Assembly: GCA_030388725.1 (NCBI GenBank)
Contig: CP128857.1
Location: forward strand, 2,728,001 to 2,792,000
DNA length: 64,000 nt
Direction: 5' to 3'
From: Prodigiosinella aquatilis
Lineage (GTDB): Bacteria > Pseudomonadota > Gammaproteobacteria > Enterobacterales > Enterobacteriaceae
The translations under genes were made by a program, and so were the position numbers. This document shows, piece after piece, positions 53,779 through 63,268 of the stretch (positions are counted from its first letter, which is position 1; each line of letters opens with the position of its first letter). The notes beneath the pieces were generated by a model. That model was given only the letters and a program-made list of their open reading frames with translations. It made no database searches and had not been told where the DNA came from.

Positions 53779-56700
53779 TCATGATTTTTTTGGTAACCAA
53801 GAGCGGAGATATAATTTAATATTATCGTTTTCAAGCATCCAGTTGCTAAAGACATGATGTCTTAATTCTTTACCTTTAGCATTCATTGCATTTCTATCAT
53901 GCAAATGCATCTGGATGGCAGATAGCCAATCTTTATAACGATTTTTAACTCTTGTAACAGGGAGATTATCTTTATAACTTTCTATATCGCTACAAATAAC
54001 AGGAATGCCACACGCACCAAACTCCAGCAAGCGTAAATTATTTCTGCATCGGTTAAATAAAGTGTCTTCCAGAGGTGCAATAGCAAGATCCAGGTTAAGG
54101 CTGGCAAGCACCTTGGGATAATCTACATTACCAGAGTATCGATGGAACTCAGTAATATAAGGCTTAAGCCTTTCCGGATATTTTCCAAGAAAGATCCATT
54201 CTACTTTTTCCGATAATTCCCGGATAATAGTCGCTAATAAAATAATATCACCAGGACTTAAATCATGAGTAACACACCCTATTCTCACTTTTTCAGATGG
54301 TTGACACTCCTGTTGCAGAGCTTTCCATTCACTGTTCAGAAAAGAAGGCAGAATGCAGATATCACGGTGATCTTTACTATAAAGTTCAGCTAATGTCTCT
54401 GACGTTGTTACCACACGATCAATAAAGTCAAATTGTGCTATTAAATGTTTACTTTTCCCATGTCCGTTCTTCTTGATTAAACCAGCAGATAAGAAATGTT
54501 CATCGATATCACACACGGTAAAAATAGGGTTTAAAGTTTTGATTTGATCCAACCAACGATGATATTCAGCGAGATGGCATCCCTGGACAACCAACACATC
54601 AGGATTAAAACGATAAAATTCAGGAATGGTTAAACCTTTCTGAATCACGATTCCATCCAAAAACCCTTCAGATTTCATCTTTTCCAGTGGATGTATGATA
54701 CGCGAACTAGCACTTCTTTTATCTTCACCGCTCCAAGCCATGATCATCGGTACTGGACGCCAACTCAGCGGCTGCCAGGTTAGTGCTGAATTCCATTCAG
54801 GCTCATACCCTTTCCCTTTTAATGACAAGTTTTTATTATAAGAAGGGTCATTTGCTATCAAAGGCAACCAACGCCGATAGACATCAACTTCATATTCACT
54901 CAATGCTTCATACGAAGATGACGCTCTTCCTGTATTGTCCTGAGCAATAACAGCATATGGAGTCCATACCGACATGTATCCTGATTCTCTGACTTTAAGT
55001 CCAAAATCAATATCACGAAGTGAACTAATCTGAATATTCTCGTCCATTCCTCCGACATGAGTATATACCGATTTCTTAACCAGCAAACAATCCCCACTCA
55101 ACACACAATAATTTTGGTCAGCGTTCAGGCGCTGCATATAACCGGCGTTGTCAAATATTTCTCCCATAAATGGGCTGTCAGAAATACCATTCAATCCCAA
55201 GATGACACCAGCAGAACCTATTGTTCTATCAAGGTTAATCAGCTTAGCACCTACGCACCCCACTTCAGGACGCAAACCCTGATTTAAAAGATTATCAAGC
55301 CAATCTACCTGAACCAATAGCGCATTTATATCCAATAGTAGTACGAATTCACCACTGACTTCCTCTATTGCATGATTCATTAATGCCGGAATAGCTGACA
55401 AATGGGGATATGACAAAACGCGGATACGTGATGAATCCATTTCTGCCACCGCACTTAGCCAGGTATGGATTTCACTATTGCATGTCTGTCCTTTAACAAG
55501 AATTAATTCGTATTTAGCATATTGCGTTTTTTCCAGCAGGCTGGTCACACAACGTTGCAGCGAGGAAAGTGAGCCTTGCGCGATGACAATAATTGAAACC
55601 AGTGGCGACGCTTGCTGATGTCCATATACTAGCCGATATCCACCTACGGAATGTGGAATGACCTGGCTCCCCGAATAGCCTCTATTCTGCAAATGGCGCA
55701 TGATAATAGAAATGTTTTCTTCATGGGAGTTATTGATTCGATGAGCCTCAATCAATATAGGTTCAGATAAATGCCCAATACCCGAGATATCTTTACTTTC
55801 AATTAATCGAATAATAGCATCGAACTCAAACGATACAATGAAGTCCAAATCAAAACCGTCGATATCAATTAATGCCTGACGATGAAATAACCAGTCTTTA
55901 GCCATTCTCTGTGGCAAACTGAGTAATAAATCAAGATTAAAATCCGGGAAAAACTCAGCAGTAATATTATCTTCAGAGTCACACACCAGGATATCGCTGT
56001 AAACCGCATAGCAACTCTCGTTTTTTACCAGGTTTAAACCGGCGATAAGTAAGCCATTTAGAGTAAAATATGTACCTGAATATACGCACTGTAACCAGTC
56101 AAAATCATACTGTTCTATAACCTGATTAAGTAGTGTATGTGGTTGTTCTGCAATGAGAAGGCTTACCCAATCTGTTACAGATTCATATAATTCAATATGA
56201 TCAGCGGTCAGGACAACACACTCAATGTATGGATATTCTTGTCTGGCCACAGCCAATGTATCAATGGTTGAATATATATCATCTTTATCGCCACCAATAT
56301 TAAGAATAGCAATACAAAATTTAGGCATCATATGATGCTCGTCAAATGCTTTCTGGATTAATAATTTTTGCCCAGATGACACCATTCGTGTAGATAGCCA
56401 ACCATTCAAATCACATACTGCTTTTGTACGCGTATATTGTTCGGCTTTTTTCTGTGTCAGTTCAAAAAACACATTTAATTGCTGAAAAAATATATTTTCT
56501 AATCTTTCATAATGCTCTTTTACTTTATAGAGATTAGATTTTACTGACTCTAGTTCTGCCGGGTCATTACTCCAGGCCACACCAACATTACCAATATCAG
56601 ACATTGTTTCTTGTGTAATGGCATACTTTTCATAACCAGGTGCAACCCTTGAGATGACAGGACAGCCGCACAATGTTGCTAGTACACAAGTACTCGATGC

Positions 56701-57300
56701 TTCATAAGTATATAATGCCCGGCCTCTTTTAAGTACTTGCGCTAATTCTTTCAATGGTAGTGGATCGGAAATAGATAATATCCGTATACCTTCAGGTAAA
56801 GTTAAAAAATCGACAGAATCCGGACTCACTCTATTTAAATATAAAAGATCAAGATCTTTTTCTTTATTGTCATCACAAAATAGGTTGAAATCATAAAAAT
56901 CCAATCGTAGTAGATTTACGTTAGCTTCATTATCAGCAAGCTCTTTACGGAAATAGAAGAATAAATCATCCTCGCCTTCTTCAAGCATATTTCCATTAAG
57001 CAATGCTTCTTTGTTAAGCATAAATCTAACACATACAGGCGCATCAATCGGGTTGCCTGAAATAATTTCCGGATATATCGCAATAAAAACCCCGCCATTT
57101 GATTGATGTCTCTGCGAATCGTCTACGCTCAATAAAGGAGCATTCCAGTCAGGGTTTACTACATTACATCCCACCATATATGCTTCTCCGCCCTGTTCAT
57201 TAATTAAATGACACAAACGATGAAGCACCCGGATGCCAGAAGAAGACTCTCTGTAATCTGGTGATGTAATATAATATGGATATTTATTTTTTTTGCTCAT
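53779..57300 (-). CDS. Giant multidomain flagellin-type glycosyltransferase (1,173 residues)
   Basis: Probable polyfunctional glycosyltransferase. Order: an N-terminal GT-B-like half domain (about 1-280, ending CPVISRVAPGYEKYA), a first GT-A-like domain (about 328-550), a second GT2 domain (about 565-790; LVSIIVIAQGS, GCVGAKL, RDIDFGLKVRESGYMSVWTP), and a C-terminal GT-B nucleotide-binding domain (about 850-1173; FNRCRNNLRLLEFGACGIPVICSD, shown as NLRLLEFGACGIPVICSD). The usual DxD of the GT2 domain reads DIN, so that module may be inactive. It is a paralog of the split protein encoded at 57953-61635. It is the first gene of the modification operon. Confidence 0.85.
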   Translation of the reverse strand: MSKKNKYPYYITSPDYRESSSGIRVLHRLCHLINEQGGEAYMVGCNVVNPDWNAPLLSVDDSQRHQSNGGVFIAIYPEIISGNPIDAPVCVRFMLNKEALLNGNMLEEGEDDLFFYFRKELADNEANVNLLRLDFYDFNLFCDDNKEKDLDLLYLNRVSPDSVDFLTLPEGIRILSISDPLPLKELAQVLKRGRALYTYEASSTCVLATLCGCPVISRVAPGYEKYAITQETMSDIGNVGVAWSNDPAELESVKSNLYKVKEHYERLENIFFQQLNVFFELTQKKAEQYTRTKAVCDLNGWLSTRMVSSGQKLLIQKAFDEHHMMPKFCIAILNIGGDKDDIYSTIDTLAVARQEYPYIECVVLTADHIELYESVTDWVSLLIAEQPHTLLNQVIEQYDFDWLQCVYSGTYFTLNGLLIAGLNLVKNESCYAVYSDILVCDSEDNITAEFFPDFNLDLLLSLPQRMAKDWLFHRQALIDIDGFDLDFIVSFEFDAIIRLIESKDISGIGHLSEPILIEAHRINNSHEENISIIMRHLQNRGYSGSQVIPHSVGGYRLVYGHQQASPLVSIIVIAQGSLSSLQRCVTSLLEKTQYAKYELILVKGQTCNSEIHTWLSAVAEMDSSRIRVLSYPHLSAIPALMNHAIEEVSGEFVLLLDINALLVQVDWLDNLLNQGLRPEVGCVGAKLINLDRTIGSAGVILGLNGISDSPFMGEIFDNAGYMQRLNADQNYCVLSGDCLLVKKSVYTHVGGMDENIQISSLRDIDFGLKVRESGYMSVWTPYAVIAQDNTGRASSSYEALSEYEVDVYRRWLPLIANDPSYNKNLSLKGKGYEPEWNSALTWQPLSWRPVPMIMAWSGEDKRSASSRIIHPLEKMKSEGFLDGIVIQKGLTIPEFYRFNPDVLVVQGCHLAEYHRWLDQIKTLNPIFTVCDIDEHFLSAGLIKKNGHGKSKHLIAQFDFIDRVVTTSETLAELYSKDHRDICILPSFLNSEWKALQQECQPSEKVRIGCVTHDLSPGDIILLATIIRELSEKVEWIFLGKYPERLKPYITEFHRYSGNVDYPKVLASLNLDLAIAPLEDTLFNRCRNNLRLLEFGACGIPVICSDIESYKDNLPVTRVKNRYKDWLSAIQMHLHDRNAMNAKGKELRHHVFSNWMLENDNIKLYLRSWLPKKS

Positions 57301-57952
57301 TAGTAATCCGACGATAAAAGAGAAACATTCAACGTGATTTATACCTTAAATAACTCGAGTTGCAGGAAAGCAGTAATCAAATGGACCGCCAAGAGCTTAC
57401 ATAAATAAGTGACTGAGGTGAGCAATGGCAGCCAACGTACCTACAACGTGAAATATGATGGGTATATTTATTTATTGTTCTTATATATTCATTTAAATAA
57501 AAAGGCCATAGGCTAATAACACCTACAGTTGTGTGGCATTTACAAACGATATACTGATGTCTTTTCGACATATGAGAAAAACGCAAGGGTCACGCTACCG
57601 CCTTGGCTCACAGCAACCAACACGCTTATAACATCATCAAGATGCAGGAATATTGCCTGCATCAAGTAATTCATCCGAATACCAGACCAACTGCCCGTTT
57701 TTGTAAAAAACCATTACAGTACGCAAAGGATACCCACCCCATGATACCAATAAAAACATCATTAACTGGCATGCAAGACACGTAATCTAGCCTATGAATA
57801 CCTATTGTTTTCCTGCTCTATTCCCTGCATTGAAAATACTATTCACCATAAACTCTCGAGATAAATACTATGAGGGGACTTAATGTCCTATTACAGATTC
57901 TTTTTAAAAAGCAAGGAGAGATAACGCCTCCTTGCACGTAGATAATTTATTT
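57301..57952. other. Intergenic region between the two giant glycosyltransferase genes
   Basis: 652 bases. The first part is an ERIC repeat. The remainder has no recognisable gene; the 60-codon frame at 57603-57785 lacks a ribosome site. The promoter of the 1,173-residue gene must lie here. Confidence 0.5.
57340..57466. repeat. ERIC (enterobacterial repetitive intergenic consensus) element
   Basis: 127 bases, exactly the full ERIC length. Left end TATACCTTAAATAACTCGAG, centre GAGCTTACATAAATAAGTGA and right part GCCAACGTACCTACAACG with GATGGGTATA all follow the consensus. The ends are inverted repeats. It lies about 40 bases ahead of the giant glycosyltransferase gene. Confidence 0.88.
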
Positions 57953-59113
57953 TTAAGGCATCCAGGCCGTAAGCCAGCTTTCTAGTCCCTTTCCTTCCAA
58001 CATCCAGTTTTGACGGATTGCATTACGTAAAGCATCCCCCATACGCGATGTCGCCTCCATGTCATTAATGTGCATCCGAATCGCATCCGCCCAATCCTTG
58101 AATCGATTATTCACCAACGTCACAGGAAGATCGCAGCGATATGGTTCAATATCGGTACAAATTACCGGTACACCGCAGGCCCCCATTTCAAGCAACCTGA
58201 GGTTACTTTTACATCGGTTAAATTGATTTATTTCCAAGGGGACTATAGCCAAATCAAGATTCAGGCTGGCAAGTTTTTCTGGATAAAACTCAATAGGGAC
58301 GCCCATATGGAATTCACAAGCCACATCACTGGGTTTCATCCCCATGAATACCCATTCAACTTCATTTTCGAGCGCTTTCACGACACCTTTAATCAGCGCT
58401 AAATCTCCGGCGTGTGAGCTTCCTCCGGCCCAGCCTACACGCGCTTTTTTGCTAACACGGCGATAACTGGCAAGATTTTCCCATAACTCAGGAGACAAGC
58501 GATTAAGTGCAACCCGGATATCAGAATGAAACGGTTCATATTCCTTTGCTAATTCAGGTGTAGAAACAACCAACCAGTCGGCCTGCTCTATTGCTCTCCT
58601 GATGCGTCTTATCACATCCTGAGAAATACTATGACGAGCATGGCTTGCTACAGGAATATTGGGTAAGTAATCATCGTACTCCAACACAACCTTAGCCCGA
58701 TTATACTTGCGATAATGCTGCATCAATTGAGGAATTTTCTCACCGGTCACACCTTGTAAGATGATCACATCAGGATCGATGCGCGCGACATCAGTGAGAT
58801 TAATCATCGGCCCCAGATGAAGCCCACCTTCAATGCAGGCATTTTGTTCAAGATGTTTAAATGGCTGTATTAACCGGTAATGCCCGCAACCAAACCAGTC
58901 AGCATGGCATCCCAGAACAACCGGCAACGGACGTCCTGGCAATGGTGTCTGACAACGGGATGATGTTATTGAGAACTGAAATCCAGGCACTTCACGGCTG
59001 AATGCCGGATGATAAGCCGGATCATTAGCCAACTGGGGTAACCAATGTTGAAAAAGCCTATCAATCTGAACGTCATCAGCCTGAGGTTCTATACCAAACA
59101 AGTCGGATCGCAA
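57953..59113 (-). CDS. C-terminal glycosyltransferase part of a split giant protein
   Basis: Encodes 386 residues from a TTG at 59113 without a good ribosome site. The sequence equals the C-terminal third of the 1,173-residue paralog: linker (RLFQHWLPQLANDPAYHPAF) and GT-B domain (FNRCKSNLRLLEMGACGVPV). It overlaps the preceding gene by 25 bases in the -1 frame. One extra base in the G6 run at 59122-59127 would join both into a protein of about 1,230-1,260 residues. Whether it is translated separately, by slippage or not at all is open. Confidence 0.7.
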   Translation of the reverse strand: MRSDLFGIEPQADDVQIDRLFQHWLPQLANDPAYHPAFSREVPGFQFSITSSRCQTPLPGRPLPVVLGCHADWFGCGHYRLIQPFKHLEQNACIEGGLHLGPMINLTDVARIDPDVIILQGVTGEKIPQLMQHYRKYNRAKVVLEYDDYLPNIPVASHARHSISQDVIRRIRRAIEQADWLVVSTPELAKEYEPFHSDIRVALNRLSPELWENLASYRRVSKKARVGWAGGSSHAGDLALIKGVVKALENEVEWVFMGMKPSDVACEFHMGVPIEFYPEKLASLNLDLAIVPLEINQFNRCKSNLRLLEMGACGVPVICTDIEPYRCDLPVTLVNNRFKDWADAIRMHINDMEATSRMGDALRNAIRQNWMLEGKGLESWLTAWMP

Positions 59114-61635
59114 GCGGGTTGCCCCCCTTGATGATGCAACTGAATTTCAGGAGTCCAGACAATAAGATAGCCAAGCTGGCGGGCTTTAAGTGACAGATCG
59201 ACATCGCCAAAATAAACAGGAAAATCCTGTGTATCAAACCCGCCCAGCTCAGTAAAAACGTCCCGACGCATCATCATACATGCCGCACTCACCGCGCTGA
59301 CATTATGTGTAACTTTCAAACCGTTCAGATATCCATCACTATTACCATCCATCCCTTGACAAGCAATAGCCGCAGCGCCATCCAGCCCTAAAATGAACCC
59401 GGCATGTTGAATACTGCCATTGGAAAATACCAGCTTACAACCCACAATGCCCACTTCAGGACGCAATGCATGTTGCAACAACACAGATAACCAGTTGCTA
59501 TCTGTGATTTCAATATCGTTATTTAAAAACAGTAGAACGTCACCGCGAGCATGTTCTACAGCATAGTTATTAATGGCTGAAAAGTTAAAAGCATCCGGCC
59601 AGCGTAGTATCCGAATATTGTCCAACTTCATACAATCCAGTTGGTTAAGGAACTGACAGGCCGCTGCATCCTGTGAATTATTATCTACAATTAACAGTTC
59701 ATAATGTGGGTATAGTGTCCGTTCCATCAGACTCTCAACACATTTACGGAGTACCGACAGATTGTCGCGAGTTGGGATCACAATTGATATGAGTGGCTGA
59801 ACAGGGAGATTATAACTTATTTTTAGCGTTCCCTGACATGCACCTTCACTAACCTGTGCGCCGATACTCAATCGCGATAAGTGAGCCTTTACCGCCGTTG
59901 CGGAGAGGTCTAGTACCTTACCTTTTTGCAACCAATCAACCACTGACTCTTCAGCATGTAATAGCACCTCAGGAACATGTCCCAGTGCCTGAGCCCCCAC
60001 TTGCTCAACAAATCGCCAAGCTAAATCAACCAGCACTGCATCCTGTAATTCAGCATTCAACCCACCAACCTGAACAGCATGTTGAGGAGAAAAAGCTAAC
60101 GATTTGCCGATATAGGGAAAACTACGCAGCATGTCGATATTACTATCCGGTTTCAGCACTAATTTTTCTGGCTCACAGCCATTAAGGACATCTTCGTCGA
60201 CATAGCAAACTAATGAATGGCTATTACATACTCGATGCTCCGCCAATAGTAACAACGCTTGTGGTTCAAGGAGATCGCCAGAATGGATAACAAATAGGTA
60301 GCCCTCATTAAAGGCTGTCAAACGAGTGTTGATCTCCTCCGCCCAGTGGACCGAACTCGTAATCCATTCACCCTGAGTAAAACCATCAGGCTGTGCCAAT
60401 GGTGAAATGATCAATAACTGATTAGGTGATAATAATTGTTCGCTAAGACTCGCTAAAGACCGTTTGATTTCTATAGCGTTTCCCTTATTATCAACCAGCA
60501 CTACCGCTATTTTCCCCAAACTGTCCTGCGACTCAAGAATAGTACGTAACAATATGGCTCGGGTAGCAGATGGTCGCCGATCTTGTTGCCAGCGAGCCAG
60601 TGAATATGGTGGCAGAGCGACACTTTTACGTATTTTATTGTGAAGCGCTAATTCCTGGACTACTGGTTCGGAAATTTTCTTGAGATAAGGAGGAGCCAGT
60701 TTTTCCAGTAATGAACTAAAACGCCGAGAGAATCTCCAGCGGTTAATGAATTCAGCTTGATGTGCAACCGAGAAATTTAGAGCAATCTCAAACCCGCTGC
60801 GCAATTCATTAATCAGTGAAGCAATATCAATCTTGCGTGATGATTCACTAGCTGAAAAACCTTCTTTGATGGCCAACTGAATATTTTTGTCACTAAGGTA
60901 GCCAATGCCACCATGCTCACCATAAACATAAGCGGGAATCCCCATACATAGCGCATAGGCAACCCCTTCCAGAGTAGAAATAACAACATCCGCACTATTA
61001 AATTGCGCGGCTGATACAGCTCCACTCGTAACACAATCACTGGTTATTCCATTAACCATCAATTGTTTCTGTAATTCATAGACTTCCTGCGCAGACTGCT
61101 CTGTAATAATGAGCGCGTGAGATAGTTTTTCACAACGACGATAATGCTCCGACTTGCAGAAATGTTCAGCTACCCAATAACCAGACTCAATTTTATCGTG
61201 CGAAATACCCGCCTGAATAAACATTTGTGCATGAGCAGAGGATACACAAAGTATGCTATCGGCTAATTGGCCTTCCAAATAATGGTTAAGATACGTAGTC
61301 GGTGAAGTACTTAAGTGGGAAAAGACAATATTACTTTCAATGCCAGTAGATTCTAATCGACTCAGCATATCAACACTGAAAATCGAATCCTGCACCCATA
61401 GAAACTCATAATGGTTATCAAATTCATAACTCTCATGACTCCATTGGTCGACGATGAGGATCTGATCTTTTAAATCCCACTGTCCTATTTCTTTCTGACA
61501 TGCACCACCATAATAATGTGTATAAACATCAACCAACCATCCATTAGTCACTAAATAGCGAATGGCCTCCAGTATGACGACTTGCTCATAGTGGAATTCA
61601 GAAAGTTGATTAATACTCAATAATGCACGAGGCAT
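59089..61635 (-). CDS. N-terminal part of a split giant flagellin-type glycosyltransferase
   Basis: The start at 61635 is preceded by AAGGAT and gives 848 residues (MPRALLSINQLSEFHYEQVV). Order: GT-B-like N-terminus (to about 320), a first GT-A-like domain (about 390-600), and a GT2 domain (about 625-838; LISIVIPTRDNLSVLRKCVESL, FLNNDIEI as metal-binding motif, YFGDVDLSLKARQLGYLIVWTP). Reading ends in ten unrelated residues after HHQGG, where a six-G run shifts the frame away from the downstream gene. It is directly downstream of fliC, in keeping with flagellin as substrate. Confidence 0.82.
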   Translation of the reverse strand: MPRALLSINQLSEFHYEQVVILEAIRYLVTNGWLVDVYTHYYGGACQKEIGQWDLKDQILIVDQWSHESYEFDNHYEFLWVQDSIFSVDMLSRLESTGIESNIVFSHLSTSPTTYLNHYLEGQLADSILCVSSAHAQMFIQAGISHDKIESGYWVAEHFCKSEHYRRCEKLSHALIITEQSAQEVYELQKQLMVNGITSDCVTSGAVSAAQFNSADVVISTLEGVAYALCMGIPAYVYGEHGGIGYLSDKNIQLAIKEGFSASESSRKIDIASLINELRSGFEIALNFSVAHQAEFINRWRFSRRFSSLLEKLAPPYLKKISEPVVQELALHNKIRKSVALPPYSLARWQQDRRPSATRAILLRTILESQDSLGKIAVVLVDNKGNAIEIKRSLASLSEQLLSPNQLLIISPLAQPDGFTQGEWITSSVHWAEEINTRLTAFNEGYLFVIHSGDLLEPQALLLLAEHRVCNSHSLVCYVDEDVLNGCEPEKLVLKPDSNIDMLRSFPYIGKSLAFSPQHAVQVGGLNAELQDAVLVDLAWRFVEQVGAQALGHVPEVLLHAEESVVDWLQKGKVLDLSATAVKAHLSRLSIGAQVSEGACQGTLKISYNLPVQPLISIVIPTRDNLSVLRKCVESLMERTLYPHYELLIVDNNSQDAAACQFLNQLDCMKLDNIRILRWPDAFNFSAINNYAVEHARGDVLLFLNNDIEITDSNWLSVLLQHALRPEVGIVGCKLVFSNGSIQHAGFILGLDGAAAIACQGMDGNSDGYLNGLKVTHNVSAVSAACMMMRRDVFTELGGFDTQDFPVYFGDVDLSLKARQLGYLIVWTPEIQLHHQGGQPACDPTCLV
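59122..59127 (-). repeat. Six-G homopolymer at the glycosyltransferase split
   Basis: GGGGGG on the coding strand, exactly where the paralog alignment leaves one frame and continues in the -1 frame. Seven Gs would give HHQGGATRLRSDLFG and an unbroken protein. Confidence 0.8.
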
Positions 61636-61731
61636 ATAAATATCCTTGAAAGTAAGCATCGTCGAGGGGCAGATAGAAAAACAGAATACGCACATTAGCA
61701 TACTGAAATAATACCAATGGCTGGTTAAGAG

Positions 61732-61759
61732 CAAAAAAAACCCGGCTTTCGCCGGGTTT
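61732..61759 (-). terminator. Terminator of fliC
   Basis: CCCGGC/GCCGGG stem with a GAAA loop and flanking AAA/TTT, followed by eight Ts on the minus strand, 20 bases after the fliC stop codon. Confidence 0.9.
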
Positions 61760-61779
61760 GAACGTAAAATTCACAGCTA

Positions 61780-62979
61780 TTACTGCAGCAGAGACAGAAC
61801 GGTCTGTGGAACCTGGTTAGCCTGTTTCAGAACAGAAGTACCCGCCTGTTGCAGGATCTGGGCACGGCTCATATTAGAAACTTCAGTTGCATAATCAGCA
61901 TCCTGAATACGACTTCTAGCTTCCGTCAGGTTGTTAACAGTATTGTTCAGGTTACTGATAGCAGAGGTGAACCGATTCTGAATCGCACCCAACGAACTAC
62001 GCTGTACGTCAACCGATGATATTGCTTTATCAATTGCAGCCAACGGGCTACTCGTTGCACCAGAAGTCAGCTTCTTCAGACTCATGTTCGCTGTATCCAG
62101 CTTAAATGCTGCGGTACCAGTAGTCGTGCTGGTATCGGCACTCTGCGGATCTACTGCAATGTAGAAGGAACCAGTAGTACCAGAAGCGATATCAAAACCG
62201 TTTGCTTTCAGGTTGTTTTCTTCAGTAGCGCTGGTAGCAGTGATGTCAACTTTAACAAACCAGTTGCCTTTACTATCCTGAGTGGCACCCGTAGCAACAG
62301 TAACACTACCAGAAGCGACACCCAGTTTTGTTGCCAAATCACCAGGGGTTGATTCAGCGGCAGTAGTACCCGTTACATTGGTAGTTGAACCATAAGCTTT
62401 CTGGTAATCTGCCGTAGCCAAGGCACCCGTTGCAGTGCCGCCGTTTGGACCAGTTACATTGAAACCATCCAGGCCCAGAGTTTTGGACGTTACTTCTTTC
62501 AGTCCGATATCAATAGTTTGGTTATCATTAGCACCCACCTGAATAGACATGGTGGTATCTTTGCTCAGTACGTTTACACCGTTAAATTGAGTTTGAGCCG
62601 ATACACGGTCAATTTCATCCATACGGGCTTGGATTTCATCCTGCATAGAAGAAAGGTCACTAGCAGAGTTGGATCCGTTCTGTGCCTGAACTGTCAGTTC
62701 ACGCACACGTTGTAAGTTGTTGTTGATTTCGTCCAGGGCACCTTCAGTGGTTTGTGCGATGGAAATACCGTCGTTGGCATTACGTGCAGCGACAGTCAAC
62801 CCTTTGATGTTAGCAGTGAAACGGTTAGCAATAGCTTCACCGGTTGCATCATCTTTAGCGCTAGTAATACGCAGGCCCGAAGACAAACGAGCAATAGCAG
62901 TGCTCAAAGATGACTGAGATTTGTTCAGATTGTTTTGGGTCAACAGCGACAGGCTGTTTGTATTAATGACTTGTGCCAT
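61780..62979 (-). CDS. fliC: Flagellin FliC
   Basis: Filament subunit, 399 residues. The conserved D0/D1 N-terminus (MAQVINTNSLSLLTQNNLNK; GLRITSAKDDATGEAIANRF) and C-terminus (LGAIQNRFTSAISNLNNTVN; VLSLLQ) flank a short variable centre (about 175-305) that is rich in Ser and Thr (for example TTNVTGTTAAESTPG and SADTSTTTGTAAF). These are candidate O-glycosylation sites for the neighbouring transferases. A sigma-28 promoter precedes it and a terminator follows. It is divergent from fliD. Confidence 0.97.
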   Translation of the reverse strand: MAQVINTNSLSLLTQNNLNKSQSSLSTAIARLSSGLRITSAKDDATGEAIANRFTANIKGLTVAARNANDGISIAQTTEGALDEINNNLQRVRELTVQAQNGSNSASDLSSMQDEIQARMDEIDRVSAQTQFNGVNVLSKDTTMSIQVGANDNQTIDIGLKEVTSKTLGLDGFNVTGPNGGTATGALATADYQKAYGSTTNVTGTTAAESTPGDLATKLGVASGSVTVATGATQDSKGNWFVKVDITATSATEENNLKANGFDIASGTTGSFYIAVDPQSADTSTTTGTAAFKLDTANMSLKKLTSGATSSPLAAIDKAISSVDVQRSSLGAIQNRFTSAISNLNNTVNNLTEARSRIQDADYATEVSNMSRAQILQQAGTSVLKQANQVPQTVLSLLQ

Positions 62980-63057
62980 AATGGTGTTTCCTTTTCAATT
63001 CAAGTCGGTTTTAGGTTTCGGGCTGTTGCCCACGGCGTTAAATCACCGTCCTAAGCT

Positions 63058-63084
63058 GTATCGGCACAGCCTAAAGAAGCTTTA
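63058..63084 (-). promoter_or_regulatory. Sigma-28 promoter of fliC
   Basis: On the minus strand TAAAGCTT, 11 bases, then GCCGATAC: an excellent match to TAAAGTTT-N11-GCCGATAA. It lies about 80 bases before the fliC start codon. Confidence 0.9.
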
Positions 63085-63207
63085 GTTTTTTTTAAAAAAG
63101 TCGGTTGAACCTTTTAAGAACCAGGTACTTTCTCATGGCACCGCATTACCCATCATGACATTACGTTTTCATATAGTTATGAGAGGTAATAAAATTCATT
63201 TTTACTA

Positions 63208-63234
63208 TAAACTTTTCAGCGCAACATCCGATAT
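63208..63234 (+). promoter_or_regulatory. Sigma-28 promoter of fliD
   Basis: TAAACTTT (63208-63215), 11 bases, TCCGATAT (63227-63234), 35 bases before the fliD start. Good match to the FliA consensus. Confidence 0.85.
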
Positions 63235-63268
63235 AGCATCATTAGCACAAAAATAAGGATCAATACTC

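Noticed and set aside
57603..57785. 60-codon plus-strand frame after the ERIC
   Set aside because: No ribosome site, and a product without recognisable features in AT-rich intergenic DNA.
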